The notes below the pieces were generated by a model. It searched no databases and was not told where the DNA came from. It saw only the letters and a program-made list of their open reading frames with translations. Position numbers and translations under genes: made by a program. Below, piece after piece: positions 16,517 to 25,266 of a stretch of DNA of 64,000 nucleotides (the stretch's first letter is position 1; the number at the start of each line of letters is the position of its first letter). Origin of the DNA: Pseudomonas monteilii NBRC 103158 = DSM 14164 (lineage in GTDB: Bacteria > Pseudomonadota > Gammaproteobacteria > Pseudomonadales > Pseudomonadaceae); assembly GCF_000730605.1 (NCBI RefSeq), contig NZ_BBIS01000002.1, positions 1 through 64,000 on the forward strand. Direction: 5' to 3'.

Positions 16517-18016
16517 TCAGGCCATTTCGGCAGTGGTCACGGGCGTGTGCGTGGTGCTTTTGCAACGCACCCAACGCGGGCCTTGAGGGCCATACACACC
16601 AGCAGGTTCAGGGAAAAGGTTGAGCAGCAGCAGGTACAGCACGCCAGCCAGCCCCAGGGTGACCGGCAGGCTCAGGTCGATGCCCCCGGCCAGGTCGCCC
16701 AGCGGGCCGACGAACTGCCCCGGCAGGTTGACGAAGCACAGGCCGACCGCTGCGCTGGGGATCCACGCCCCCATGCCGCGCCAGTTCCAGCCATGCAGGA
16801 ACCAGTAGTGGCCACCACGCTGGCCGCGGGTGAACACCTGCAGGTCATCGGCGTGGTAGAAGCCGCGGCGGGTAATCAGGCCGAGGATCATGATCACCAT
16901 CCACGGGCTGGTGCAGGTGATGATGAGCACCGCAAAGGTCGACACGCTCTGCACCAGGTTGAAGGTGAAACGGCCGACGAAAATGAAGCCGATCGCCAGT
17001 ACACCGATCAGCAACGTGGCGCCGGCGCGGCTGAGCAAGCGCGGAAACACGCTGGACATGTCCAGACCGGTGCCATATAGCGCCGTGGTGCCGGTGGACA
17101 TGCCGCCGATCACCGCAATCAGGCACACCGGCAGGAAGAACCAGGTTGGGGCCACGGCCAGCAGGCCACCTACATAATTGTTGGCGGCGATGTAGTCCGG
17201 TGCCTGGGTTGCAACCAGGGTGGCCGTGCACAGGCCGAACAGGAACGGAATCAGTGTGGCGCCCTGGGCGGCAATCACGGCCAGCATGATGCGCGCCTTG
17301 GGCGTTTCACGCGGGATGTAGCGTGACCAGTCGCCCAGGAAGGCGCCGAACGACACCGGGTTGCTCATGGCCAGGATCGCTGCACCGACGAAGGCTGCCC
17401 AGAAGCCCGCCTGGCCCAGGTTGACGCTGCCGGCGTAACCGGCATCGAACGGCCCGGCAAAGGCGACGATACCCAGCAGGAACAGCAGGCTCGACGCCCA
17501 CACGGCAATTTTGTTGACCCACAGCATGAAGCGGAAGCCGAAGATGCACACCACCAGCACCAGCACCGCGAACAGGCCGTAGGCCAGGCCCAGGGTAAGG
17601 TCGGTTTCCGGCAGGCCGGCCAGGCGCTTGGCCCCGCCGATCAACGCATCGCCCGAGCTCCACACCGACAGCGAGAAGAACGCCACCGCCGTCAGCAGCG
17701 ACAGGAACGAGCCGACGATACGCCCATGCACGCCAAAGTGTGCGCCTGAAGACACCGCGTTGTTGGTGCCGTTCAGTGCCCCGAACAGGCCCATGGGTGC
17801 AAGGATCAGCGCGCCCACGGTAACGCCGAGCAGAATTGCCCACACACCTGCCTGGAACGACAGCCCGAACAGCACCGGGAAGCTGCCCAGCACGGCGGTA
17901 GCGAAGGTATTGGCGCCGCCGAAGATCAGGCGGAACAGGTCCAGCGGGGAGGCGTCGCGTTGATCGTCGGGGATCTGTTCGACGCCGTTGGTCTCGATAC
18001 CGGTCGAGTGGCTCAT
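16517..18016 (-). CDS. NCS1-family permease (purine-cytosine/hydantoin type)
   Basis: A 499-residue transporter with about 12 hydrophobic segments. The N-terminal helix region (FRLIFGGANTFATAVLGSFP) and GALNGTNNAVSSGAHFGVHG are typical of the cytosine/purine permease family of Na+ or H+ symporters. DWSRYIPRETPKARI marks the conserved cytoplasmic loop. A GGAG site lies upstream of the ATG. It heads an apparent operon with the aldehyde dehydrogenase; the NTF2-like gene is 93 bases upstream on the same strand. The substrate is unproven. Confidence 0.87.
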   Translation of the reverse strand: MSHSTGIETNGVEQIPDDQRDASPLDLFRLIFGGANTFATAVLGSFPVLFGLSFQAGVWAILLGVTVGALILAPMGLFGALNGTNNAVSSGAHFGVHGRIVGSFLSLLTAVAFFSLSVWSSGDALIGGAKRLAGLPETDLTLGLAYGLFAVLVLVVCIFGFRFMLWVNKIAVWASSLLFLLGIVAFAGPFDAGYAGSVNLGQAGFWAAFVGAAILAMSNPVSFGAFLGDWSRYIPRETPKARIMLAVIAAQGATLIPFLFGLCTATLVATQAPDYIAANNYVGGLLAVAPTWFFLPVCLIAVIGGMSTGTTALYGTGLDMSSVFPRLLSRAGATLLIGVLAIGFIFVGRFTFNLVQSVSTFAVLIITCTSPWMVIMILGLITRRGFYHADDLQVFTRGQRGGHYWFLHGWNWRGMGAWIPSAAVGLCFVNLPGQFVGPLGDLAGGIDLSLPVTLGLAGVLYLLLLNLFPEPAGVYGPQGPRWVRCKSTTHTPVTTAEMA

Positions 18017-18109
18017 GGTGATGCTCCAGCGCGGTTGTTGTAGCCTGCGCAGTGCGCGGGCCTTCTTGTGGGTGCGATGGCAGGGCGGCAGGGCCGCGTA
18101 AAAAGGTGA

Positions 18110-18499
18110 TCAGGCCGGCGATACGACCGACAGGTGTTCGTGGCAGGCCAGCCACTGTTCGCCGTGGCGGCGGAACACGATGGTTTCGCGCTCGCTCAAC
18201 TGGTGTACTTCACCGGCGATGCGGATATGGGTGGCCACATCGTGCATGAAGATCGCCACATCACCTTGCACGCTCACCTGGGCATTGCCCGACTCGCAGG
18301 CGAGCACGGCAAAACCCTCGACCTGCCACTGGGCCCAGAGGTCTTCGTAGGCACGGCGCGACAGCAGCGGTTGCGGCAAGGTGTGGAAGAGGAAGGTGGC
18401 GTCTTCGCTGAAGCAGGCGAAATAGCGGGCGGTGTCGTTGCTGGCAAACGCGGCGACGAGGTCGGCGGCCGCCTGCCGTACCTGGAGAGTCTGGTCCAC
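18110..18499 (-). CDS. NTF2-like (SnoaL/DUF4440-type) small protein
   Basis: A 129-residue protein with the NTF2-like cone fold pattern: AAADLVAAFASNDTARYFACFSEDATFLFH at the N terminus and the alternating-strand C terminus (VSVQGDVAIFMHDVATHI, WLACHEHLSVV). Members act as enzymes or binding modules; no specific role can be assigned. The start is a GTG at 18499 with GAGG 8 bases upstream. It lies upstream of the NCS1 permease and dehydrogenase on the same strand, and is divergent from the YcaC-type hydrolase. Confidence 0.8.
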   Translation of the reverse strand: MDQTLQVRQAAADLVAAFASNDTARYFACFSEDATFLFHTLPQPLLSRRAYEDLWAQWQVEGFAVLACESGNAQVSVQGDVAIFMHDVATHIRIAGEVHQLSERETIVFRRHGEQWLACHEHLSVVSPA

Positions 18500-18726
18500 G
18501 GGAGTGGCCTCACGGTTTTTGTGATTATGGTGAAGCGATTCTGGTGGCGGTTGGCGAGGGGAAAAATCGCTGGCGGCAAATAATCAGTTCAGGAATTTGT
18601 GAAGTGATGGCAGAGCTTCCTTTTAAAGCGGAAGGGAGCGGCCAGGCAACCCGACCGACGGCCTCTGCAGTCCTGCATCCTTGCCTACGCTGATACTCCC
18701 AACCCGCTGAAGCAAGGAGATCCCCC
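18500..18726. promoter_or_regulatory. Divergent intergenic region, NTF2-like gene / ycaC-type gene
   Basis: A 227-base region between two divergent starts, so it should contain both promoters. An AAGGAG ribosome binding site for the plus-strand gene is at about 18714. No clear operator was recognised. Confidence 0.5.
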
Positions 18727-19347
18727 ATGGCCTTCGAATACAAGCGCCTGGACAAGAACAACGCTGCGGTGCTGCTGGTCGACCACCAGACCGGCCTGCT
18801 CTCGCTGGTAAGGGATATCGACCCCGACCGCTTCAAGAACAACGTGCTGGCTCTGTCCGACCTGGCCAAATATTTCAAGCTGCCGACCATCCTCACCACC
18901 AGCTTCGAGACTGGCCCCAACGGCCCGCTGGTGCCGGAACTGAAAGAGCAGTTCCCCGACGCCCCCTACATTGCACGCCCCGGCAACATCAACGCCTGGG
19001 ACAACGAAGACTTCGTCAAGGCGGTAAAAGCCACTGGCAAGAAGCAGCTGCTGATTGCCGGTGTGGTCACCGAAGTGTGCGTGGCCTTCCCGGCACTGTC
19101 GGCACTGGAGGAGGGCTTCGAGGTGTTCGTCGTCACTGACGCCTCTGGCACCTTCAACGAACTCACCCGCGACTCCGCCTGGCGGCGCATGGAGGCTGCC
19201 GGTGCACAGTTGATGACGTGGTTCGGCGTGGCCTGTGAGCTGCACCGTGATTGGCGCAATGACATTGAAGGGCTGGGGACCCTGTTCTCCAACCATATTC
19301 CGGATTACCGCAACCTGATGACCAGCTACAACACGTTGGCCAAGTAG
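18727..19347 (+). CDS. YcaC-type isochorismatase-family hydrolase
   Basis: A 206-residue cysteine hydrolase. The catalytic triad can be placed: Asp in VLLVDHQTGL near residue 20, Lys in the mid-chain, and Cys in IAGVVTEVCVAFPALSAL near residue 118 with the usual cis-peptide Val-Thr before it. The length and N terminus (EYKRLDKNNAAVLLVDHQTG) match YcaC proteins, whose substrate is unknown but which are amidase-like. It is divergent from the NTF2/NCS1/ALDH genes, so a joint role in degradation of an amide or amine compound is possible but inferred. Confidence 0.88.
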   Translation: MAFEYKRLDKNNAAVLLVDHQTGLLSLVRDIDPDRFKNNVLALSDLAKYFKLPTILTTSFETGPNGPLVPELKEQFPDAPYIARPGNINAWDNEDFVKAVKATGKKQLLIAGVVTEVCVAFPALSALEEGFEVFVVTDASGTFNELTRDSAWRRMEAAGAQLMTWFGVACELHRDWRNDIEGLGTLFSNHIPDYRNLMTSYNTLAK

Positions 19348-19356
19348 GTTTTTTTT

Positions 19357-19380
19357 GGGGGGGCTGCACCGCAGCCCCCT
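19357..19380. terminator. Stem-loop after ycaC-type gene
   Basis: GGGGGCTGC-ACC-GCAGCCCCC follows the stop codon after an unusual run of eight T and seven G. The stem matches those at 6369, 28030 and 56997. Confidence 0.65.
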
Positions 19381-19455
19381 CTCAGCCGGCAAGCGAAGCG
19401 GCAAACCGTCATGAATCGACCATACTGACTCTTCATTCCCCTTCAGGAGAGTGTC

Positions 19456-20274
19456 ATGTCGAAGCCGTCCAGGAAGAAACCCACCCAGGAAATGCCAGAA
19501 AAACTGGGCGGCAAGGCCTACGAAAAAGCGCTCAAACACCTGCATGTAGAGCTGGTGAAGCTACAGGAGTGGGTGGTTGCCAAGGGCCTGAAGGTGTGCA
19601 TCGTCTTCGAAGGCCGTGACGGTGCCGGCAAGGGTGGCACCATCAAGGCCATCACCGAGCGTGTCAGCCCACGGGTGTTCCGCGTGGTGGCACTGCCCGC
19701 ACCGACCGAGCGAGAGAAAACCCAGATGTACCTGCAGCGCTATCTGGGCCACCTGCCCGCTGCGGGCGAAGTGGTGATCTTCGACCGCAGCTGGTACAAC
19801 CGCGCCGGGGTCGAGCGGGTCATGGGCTTCTGCTCTGACGAGCAAGTGGACAAGTTTCTGACCGGTGTGCCCGTGTTCGAAAAGGTCATGGTCGAGTCGG
19901 GGATCATCCTCATCAAGTACTGGCTTGAAGTCAGCGCCGAAGAGCAGACCCGGCGCCTGCAGGACCGCATCAATGATGGCCGCAAGCTGTGGAAGCTGTC
20001 GCCGATGGACCTCAAGTCGTACACCCGCTGGGATGATTACACCCAGGCGCGCGACGACATGTTCCAGGCATCGGATACCGCCTGGGCACCGTGGTTCGTG
20101 GCCCATTCCAACGACAAGCGGCGCGCCCGGCTGAACATCATCAGCCATCTGCTTGGCCGCATTCCCTACAAGGACATCACCCGCGACCAGCTGGTGAAGT
20201 TGCCCAAACGCGGCAAGATCGGCAAGTACAAGGCTGTGGCCTATCCGTTCAAGGTCGTTGAAGAACGCTTCTGA
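19456..20274 (+). CDS. ppk2: Polyphosphate kinase 2 (class I)
   Basis: A 272-residue PPK2 enzyme that transfers phosphate between polyphosphate and nucleoside diphosphates. The Walker A motif is FEGRDGAGKGG (about 50-60), the Walker B region VVIFDRSWYNRAGVERVMGF (about 109-128), and the lid module includes ERVSPRVFRVVALPAPTERE. Downstream KYWLEVSAEEQTRRLQDR and LSPMDLKSYTRWDDYTQAR are also typical. Single-domain length indicates class I. A CAGGAGAG site sets the start. It is followed after 36 bases by a cation antiporter gene. Confidence 0.95.
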   Translation: MSKPSRKKPTQEMPEKLGGKAYEKALKHLHVELVKLQEWVVAKGLKVCIVFEGRDGAGKGGTIKAITERVSPRVFRVVALPAPTEREKTQMYLQRYLGHLPAAGEVVIFDRSWYNRAGVERVMGFCSDEQVDKFLTGVPVFEKVMVESGIILIKYWLEVSAEEQTRRLQDRINDGRKLWKLSPMDLKSYTRWDDYTQARDDMFQASDTAWAPWFVAHSNDKRRARLNIISHLLGRIPYKDITRDQLVKLPKRGKIGKYKAVAYPFKVVEERF

Positions 20275-20310
20275 CCCCCTCCCTGCGGGGAGCTGCGAAG
20301 GTACGAGCTC

Positions 20311-21507
20311 ATGCCACATGACGGCAGCCTGTTGCAGGCGACGGTGGTGTTCCTGTTGGCCGTGGTGCTTCTGGTACCACTGGCACAGCGCCTGAAAATG
20401 GGGGCGGTACCGGGTTACCTGCTGGCGGGTATCCTGATTGGTCCTTCGGTGTTCGGCCTGCTCGACAACCCGGACAACGTGGCGCGGCTGTCGGAAATGG
20501 GCGTGGTCATGCTGCTGTTCGTGATTGGCCTTGAACTCTCACCCCGGCGTCTGTGGACCATGCGCCGGGCGCTGTTTGGCGTCGGCAGCTTGCAGGTGGG
20601 GCTGACTGCGGTGCTGCTTGGGCTGCTGGCGTACTGGCTGTTCGACCAATCGAAACCCGCTGCCATCGTGCTAGGCCTGGGCCTGGCGCTGTCGTCCACC
20701 GCCTTTGGCTTGCAGGTACTGGCCGAGCGCAAGGACCTGGGCAAGCCGCACGGTCGCCTGGCGGTGGCCATCCTGCTGTTTCAGGACATTGCCGCCATCC
20801 CCTTGATTGCCGTGGTGCCGCTGCTCGGGGGCGATGTCAGCACCGCCGACGAAGGGGCCTGGCCACTGCTGGCAGTGGCTGTCGGCATAGGCGTGCTGAT
20901 TGTCTTTGGTCGCTATCTGTTGACCCCGGTATTCAAGTGGACGGTGGGTTCGGGCTTGCCCGAGCTGTCGACGGCCACGGCCTTGCTGGTGGTGCTGGGC
21001 ACCGCCTGGCTGATGGAGCACGTGGGCGTGTCGATGGCACTGGGTGCATTTCTGGCCGGCGTGCTGATGGCCGAGTCGCCATTTCGCCACGAACTGGAAA
21101 CCCAGATCGAGCCGCTCAAAGGCCTGCTGCTGGGGCTGTTCTTCGTTGGCGTGGGCATGAGTGCCGACCTGCGCCTGCTGTTTGGCATGCCACTGATGGT
21201 GTTAGGCCTGACCGTGTTGCTGGTCGCCATCAAGCTGCCCTTGCTGTATGGCCTCGGGCGTACGGTTGGCGGGCTCAACAAGGCCCAGGCGTTGTGCCTG
21301 GGTGTGGTGCTGGCCTCGGGTGGCGAGTTTGCCTTCGTGGTGTTCAAGCTGGCGCTGGAGCATCAGGTGCTGACTCGGCAGGTGCATGACGTGCTGGTGC
21401 TGGCCATTACCTTGTCGATGGCGGTGGTACCGCTGGTGATGATGGCCTTGGCGCGGCAGTTACGAGACGCCAGCCCCGTACAGGCAACCCCGGAAACGAG
21501 TGACTGA
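20311..21507 (+). CDS. CPA2-family cation:proton antiporter (KefB/RosB-like)
   Basis: A 398-residue membrane protein with about 12-13 hydrophobic segments. Family motifs: MGAVPGYLLAGILIGPSVFG, MLLFVIGLELSPRRLW, and LLFQDIAAIPLIAVVPLLGG with the conserved acidic ion-binding residue. There is no C-terminal TrkA-N nucleotide-binding domain, unlike KefB/KefC, so it is the short form. It would exchange K+ or Na+ for H+ across the inner membrane. It lies between ppk2 and a PerM-type gene on the same strand. Confidence 0.9.
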   Translation: MPHDGSLLQATVVFLLAVVLLVPLAQRLKMGAVPGYLLAGILIGPSVFGLLDNPDNVARLSEMGVVMLLFVIGLELSPRRLWTMRRALFGVGSLQVGLTAVLLGLLAYWLFDQSKPAAIVLGLGLALSSTAFGLQVLAERKDLGKPHGRLAVAILLFQDIAAIPLIAVVPLLGGDVSTADEGAWPLLAVAVGIGVLIVFGRYLLTPVFKWTVGSGLPELSTATALLVVLGTAWLMEHVGVSMALGAFLAGVLMAESPFRHELETQIEPLKGLLLGLFFVGVGMSADLRLLFGMPLMVLGLTVLLVAIKLPLLYGLGRTVGGLNKAQALCLGVVLASGGEFAFVVFKLALEHQVLTRQVHDVLVLAITLSMAVVPLVMMALARQLRDASPVQATPETSD

Positions 21508-21546
21508 ACCGTGGCACATGACGAACTGAATGTTCGGAGGTGAAGC

Positions 21547-22644
21547 ATGCAACCGGGTATCAAGCTGGACAGCGCCCTGTCGCGGGGTTTGCTCGATGTG
21601 CTGATCAAAGCCGGCCTGGTGGCTGCCTTGGTGATCTTTGCCTTTCAGGTGTTCCAGCCATTTCTGGAGCTGATGCTGTGGGCGGTTATCCTGGCGGTCA
21701 CCCTGTACCCGTTGCATTGTCGCCTCCAGCGCCGTACCGGCCTCAAGCAGGGGTATGCGGCGACGCTGGTGGTGGTGTTGGTACTGGTGGTGCTGCTGGT
21801 GCCGATCTACCTGGTGGTGATGTCCATCGGCGAATCGGTGGACAGCCTGGTGACGTTGCTCAAAAGCGGAGCCTGGAGCGTGCCGACCCCGCCTGACGCC
21901 GTGGCGGCCTGGCCACTGATCGGGCCGAAGGTGCATGCCCTTTGGTTGGCGGCCTCCGAAAACATGGCCAGTGTGCTGAACCAGTGGATGCCCCAGCTCA
22001 AGGGCGCCGGGCGCACGGTGCTGGGTGCTGCGGCCAGTGCCGGGGGGGCCTTTTTGCTGTTCATTGGTGCGATCATCATCTCCGGGGTGATCATGGCCTT
22101 TGGTGACCGTGGTGAAATCGCGGCACAGCGTATCGCCATGCGGGTATCGGGTGAGGAGCGGGGCAAGCCATTGGCCAAGTTATGCACCGCGACCATTCGT
22201 GCGGTGGCCCAGGGTGTGATCGGCATTGCGTTCATCCAGATGTTGCTGATCGGCGTCGGCTTCGTGGTCAAAGGGGTGCCAGGGGCCGGCATGCTGGCCA
22301 TCGTCATCCTCATGCTGGGGATTGCCCAGGCGCCCGCTACCCTTGTCACGTTGCCGGTGATCATCTATGTGTTCAACGTCGAAGGCTTTACCGCCGCGAC
22401 CATCGTGTTTGCCATCTACACCTTCGTTGCCGGGCTGGCCGACAACGTGCTCAAGCCGCTGCTGCTGGGGCGAGGGGTGGACGTGCCGATGCCGGTGGTG
22501 CTGATCGGGGCGCTGGGCGGCATGGTGGTCAAAGGGATCATCGGCTTGTTCATCGGCCCGGTGATCCTTGGCGTCACCTACGTGTTGTTCTGGCAATGGG
22601 TTGCACTGCAGGTGCCGGAGCAACCGGCACCACCTGCTGCCTGA
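21547..22644 (+). CDS. AI-2E family transporter (PerM/YdiK-like)
   Basis: A 365-residue inner-membrane protein of the AI-2 exporter family with about eight hydrophobic segments. FQPFLELMLWAVILAVTLYP and the C-terminal VLIGALGGMVVKGIIGLFIG block are characteristic. Family members have been linked to export of autoinducer-2 or to Na+/Li+:H+ exchange; the substrate here is not known. A CGGAGG site lies 8 bases before the ATG. The next gene starts 13 bases after its stop. Confidence 0.88.
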   Translation: MQPGIKLDSALSRGLLDVLIKAGLVAALVIFAFQVFQPFLELMLWAVILAVTLYPLHCRLQRRTGLKQGYAATLVVVLVLVVLLVPIYLVVMSIGESVDSLVTLLKSGAWSVPTPPDAVAAWPLIGPKVHALWLAASENMASVLNQWMPQLKGAGRTVLGAAASAGGAFLLFIGAIIISGVIMAFGDRGEIAAQRIAMRVSGEERGKPLAKLCTATIRAVAQGVIGIAFIQMLLIGVGFVVKGVPGAGMLAIVILMLGIAQAPATLVTLPVIIYVFNVEGFTAATIVFAIYTFVAGLADNVLKPLLLGRGVDVPMPVVLIGALGGMVVKGIIGLFIGPVILGVTYVLFWQWVALQVPEQPAPPAA

Positions 22645-22657
22645 GCCAGGGGTTGCC

Positions 22658-24172
22658 ATGCCCAAGTACGGCTATGGTCTGGGGCTGCTGCTAGTGCTGG
22701 CCGGCTGCACCCAGGTTGGCCCGGATTTCGAAAAGCCCCAGGCCCCTTGGCTGGCCGGCTGGAGCACGCCTTTGCTGGAGCAGGCAGGACGCAACGCTGT
22801 GGCGCCCGACCTGCGCCGCTGGTGGACGGTGTTCGCCGACCCAATGCTGGACGCGCTGATTGCCGAGGCCGATGCCAACAACACCAACCTTCGCGTGGCG
22901 GGCCTGCGCATCGCCGAAGCCCGTGCCCAGCTGGCCATCGTGCAGACCGGGCGTTATCCACAGTTGCAACAGTTGAGCGCGCAGAGCCTGTACCTGAAAC
23001 AAGACCAGTCCGGCGCTGCAGCAGCGCGTGACTCGGTGTTCTGGCAATCCAGCGTGGGCTTCGACATCGGTTGGGAAATTGACTTCTGGGGGCGCTTCAG
23101 CCGCGCCATCGAAAGCGCAGATGCGGCCTACTTCGTTTCCCAGGCCAATTACGCCGATGCCATGCTGCTGTTGCGTGCACAAGTGGCCGACACCTACTTC
23201 GCCCTGCGTACCGCCGAGGCACGGCTGGATATCGCGCGCGAGAACGCCGAGCGCCAGGCGCGTAGTCTGGAGATCACCGACCGGTTGTTCCGCCACGGCG
23301 AAAATGACGAGCTCGACTGGCAGCAGGCGCGCACCCAATACCTGGCGACCCTGGCCACCATCCCCGAGTTCGAAAACCAGCTCAACGCGCTGCGCAACGT
23401 GCTGTGCTCGCTGCTGGGCCGCCCGCCCGGGCCGCTGCCGCAGCTGGAGGCCGGCCATGGCCAGCTGCCATTGCCAGACCGCGCGGTGCTTCAGGACGTA
23501 CCGGCCAACCTCTTGCAGCGCCGCCCGGACATCCGCGCCGCCGAGCAGGCGGTGGCGGCGCAGTCGGCGCTGGTTGGGGTTGCCGAGGCCGATCTTTATC
23601 CACAGCTGAGCCTGCTGGGCAGCATTGGCTGGACCTTTTTATCCGCCAGTCATCTGCCCGACACCTTCGACCTGGCTGCTGGCCCTAGCCTGATCTGGAA
23701 CCCGTTCGACTATGGCCGGCGCAAGAATGCCGTGCGCGTAGAGGATGCCCGCTTGCAGCAACTGATCGAGCTGTACCAGCAAAACGTGCGCGAAGCGGCC
23801 CGCGAAGCCGACGATGCCGCCAGCGGGCTTGTCCGCTCGCTGCAGAGCGCAACCATTCGCGACCAGGCCTCGCAGGCTGCGCAGCGTTCGCTGAACCTGG
23901 CCAGCTCGCAGTACCGCGAAGGCTTTGCCGACTTCCAGCGCGTGCTCGATGCCCAGCAACTGCTGTTGCAGCAACAGGACGGTTACCTGGTCAGCCGTGG
24001 CAACGCAGTCAGTAGCCTTGTGACCTTGTACAAGGCCTTGGGCGGTGGCTGGGATGCCCGCCGCGCACCGATCGACCCGGCCACCCGCCAGCACATGCAG
24101 CACCGCACCGACTGGGGCGAGCTGCTCGACGAGCCAGCCCCCACCGCACATGCACAAGGTGAAAAGCAATGA
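22658..24172 (+). CDS. Outer-membrane efflux lipoprotein (NodT/OprM-type)
   Basis: A 504-residue outer-membrane channel of the TolC superfamily. The N terminus is a lipoprotein signal (GLGLLLVLAGC, Cys 17), followed by TQVGPDFEKP, typical of OprM-type proteins. Two OEP repeats follow (RWWTVFADPMLDALIAEADA and LLQRRPDIRAAEQAVAAQSA). The start at 22658 is chosen to place the lipobox correctly. It overlaps the HlyD-type gene by 4 bases (ATGA), forming the outer part of a tripartite pump. Confidence 0.92.
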   Translation: MPKYGYGLGLLLVLAGCTQVGPDFEKPQAPWLAGWSTPLLEQAGRNAVAPDLRRWWTVFADPMLDALIAEADANNTNLRVAGLRIAEARAQLAIVQTGRYPQLQQLSAQSLYLKQDQSGAAAARDSVFWQSSVGFDIGWEIDFWGRFSRAIESADAAYFVSQANYADAMLLLRAQVADTYFALRTAEARLDIARENAERQARSLEITDRLFRHGENDELDWQQARTQYLATLATIPEFENQLNALRNVLCSLLGRPPGPLPQLEAGHGQLPLPDRAVLQDVPANLLQRRPDIRAAEQAVAAQSALVGVAEADLYPQLSLLGSIGWTFLSASHLPDTFDLAAGPSLIWNPFDYGRRKNAVRVEDARLQQLIELYQQNVREAAREADDAASGLVRSLQSATIRDQASQAAQRSLNLASSQYREGFADFQRVLDAQQLLLQQQDGYLVSRGNAVSSLVTLYKALGGGWDARRAPIDPATRQHMQHRTDWGELLDEPAPTAHAQGEKQ

Positions 24173-25266
24173 GCGACAGCACGCCTACGCCCCCCCCGCC
24201 AGCCCCTGATCGCGGCATGCGCTGGGTGCTGCTGCTGATAGCCGTGAGCCTGCTCTGGTACTTGCTGGCCGACCGCTTCACGCCGTACACCCAGCAGGCC
24301 CGCCTGCAGGCGTACGTGGTTCCGGTGGCCGCCGAAGTGGCCGGGCAGATCAAGCGTGTCGCAGTCGGCAACAACCAGGAGGTGCGCCAGGGCGATGTGC
24401 TGTTCGAGCTCGATCAGGAACAGTACCGCATTGCCTTGGCCCGCGCCGAAGCCGACCTCGAAACCGTGCGCCGTCAGATCGGCGCCAGTACCGCCGGCAT
24501 CGACTCGGCCCAGGCCGCGCTCGTGGCCGCCGAGGCCAACGCACGCAAGGCCCGGCAGGACGCCGAGCGCCTCAAGCGCCTGATTGATGAGGACCCCGGC
24601 ACAGTATCGGTACGTCGCCTGGAAGGCGCCCAGGCTACCCGCGACCAGGCCATCAGCCAGGTGGCGGCGGCCCGTGCGGAGGTGGAGCGGGCCCGTGAGC
24701 AGCAGGGCGGGGCGCAGGAGGACAACGCCCAGCTGCGCAGTGCTGCGGCCAATGTCGAAAAGGCACGGCTTGACCTGGCGCGCACGGTGGTGCGCGCTGA
24801 TGCGAATGGCCTGATCACCGACCTGCGCACTGACGTTGGGCATTATGTCGGGGCTGGCAGCCCGATGATGACGCTGATCAGTATCCACGACGTGTGGATA
24901 AGTGCCGACATGACCGAGAACAACCTCGGCCGCCTGCGCCCCGACACCCCGGTGCTGGTGGTGCTTGATGCGCTGCCCGGTACCGTGTTGAAGGGGCGTG
25001 TTCGCAGCATTGGCTACGGCGTGAGCGTGGGCCAGGGCACCCCGCCGGGTACTTTGCCGACCGTTCAGAACAGCCGCGAGTGGCTGCGTTCGGCACAGCG
25101 CTTCCCGGTGATTGTCGAGCTTGAGCGCGACCAACTTCAGGACAAAACCGTGCTGCGGGTTGGTGGCCAGGCCGAGGTCATGGCCTTGCCTGGCGAAGGC
25201 AACCCGCTGAACCTGCCGGGCAGGTTGTTCATGTGGCTGATGAGCTGGCTGTCGTATGCCTATTGA
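24169..25266 (+). CDS. HlyD/EmrA-family membrane fusion protein
   Basis: A 365-residue periplasmic adaptor. One N-terminal membrane helix (WVLLLIAVSLLWYLLA) is followed by a biotinyl-lipoyl-like half (YVVPVAAEVAGQIKRVAVGN, VRQGDVLFELDQ), a long coiled-coil hairpin at about residues 95-200, and the second half-motif with VRADANGLITDLRTDVGHYV. It would link the OMF upstream with the DUF2955 protein downstream. The latter starts 11 bases before this stop codon, so the genes are coupled. Confidence 0.92.
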   Translation: MSDSTPTPPPPAPDRGMRWVLLLIAVSLLWYLLADRFTPYTQQARLQAYVVPVAAEVAGQIKRVAVGNNQEVRQGDVLFELDQEQYRIALARAEADLETVRRQIGASTAGIDSAQAALVAAEANARKARQDAERLKRLIDEDPGTVSVRRLEGAQATRDQAISQVAAARAEVERAREQQGGAQEDNAQLRSAAANVEKARLDLARTVVRADANGLITDLRTDVGHYVGAGSPMMTLISIHDVWISADMTENNLGRLRPDTPVLVVLDALPGTVLKGRVRSIGYGVSVGQGTPPGTLPTVQNSREWLRSAQRFPVIVELERDQLQDKTVLRVGGQAEVMALPGEGNPLNLPGRLFMWLMSWLSYAY

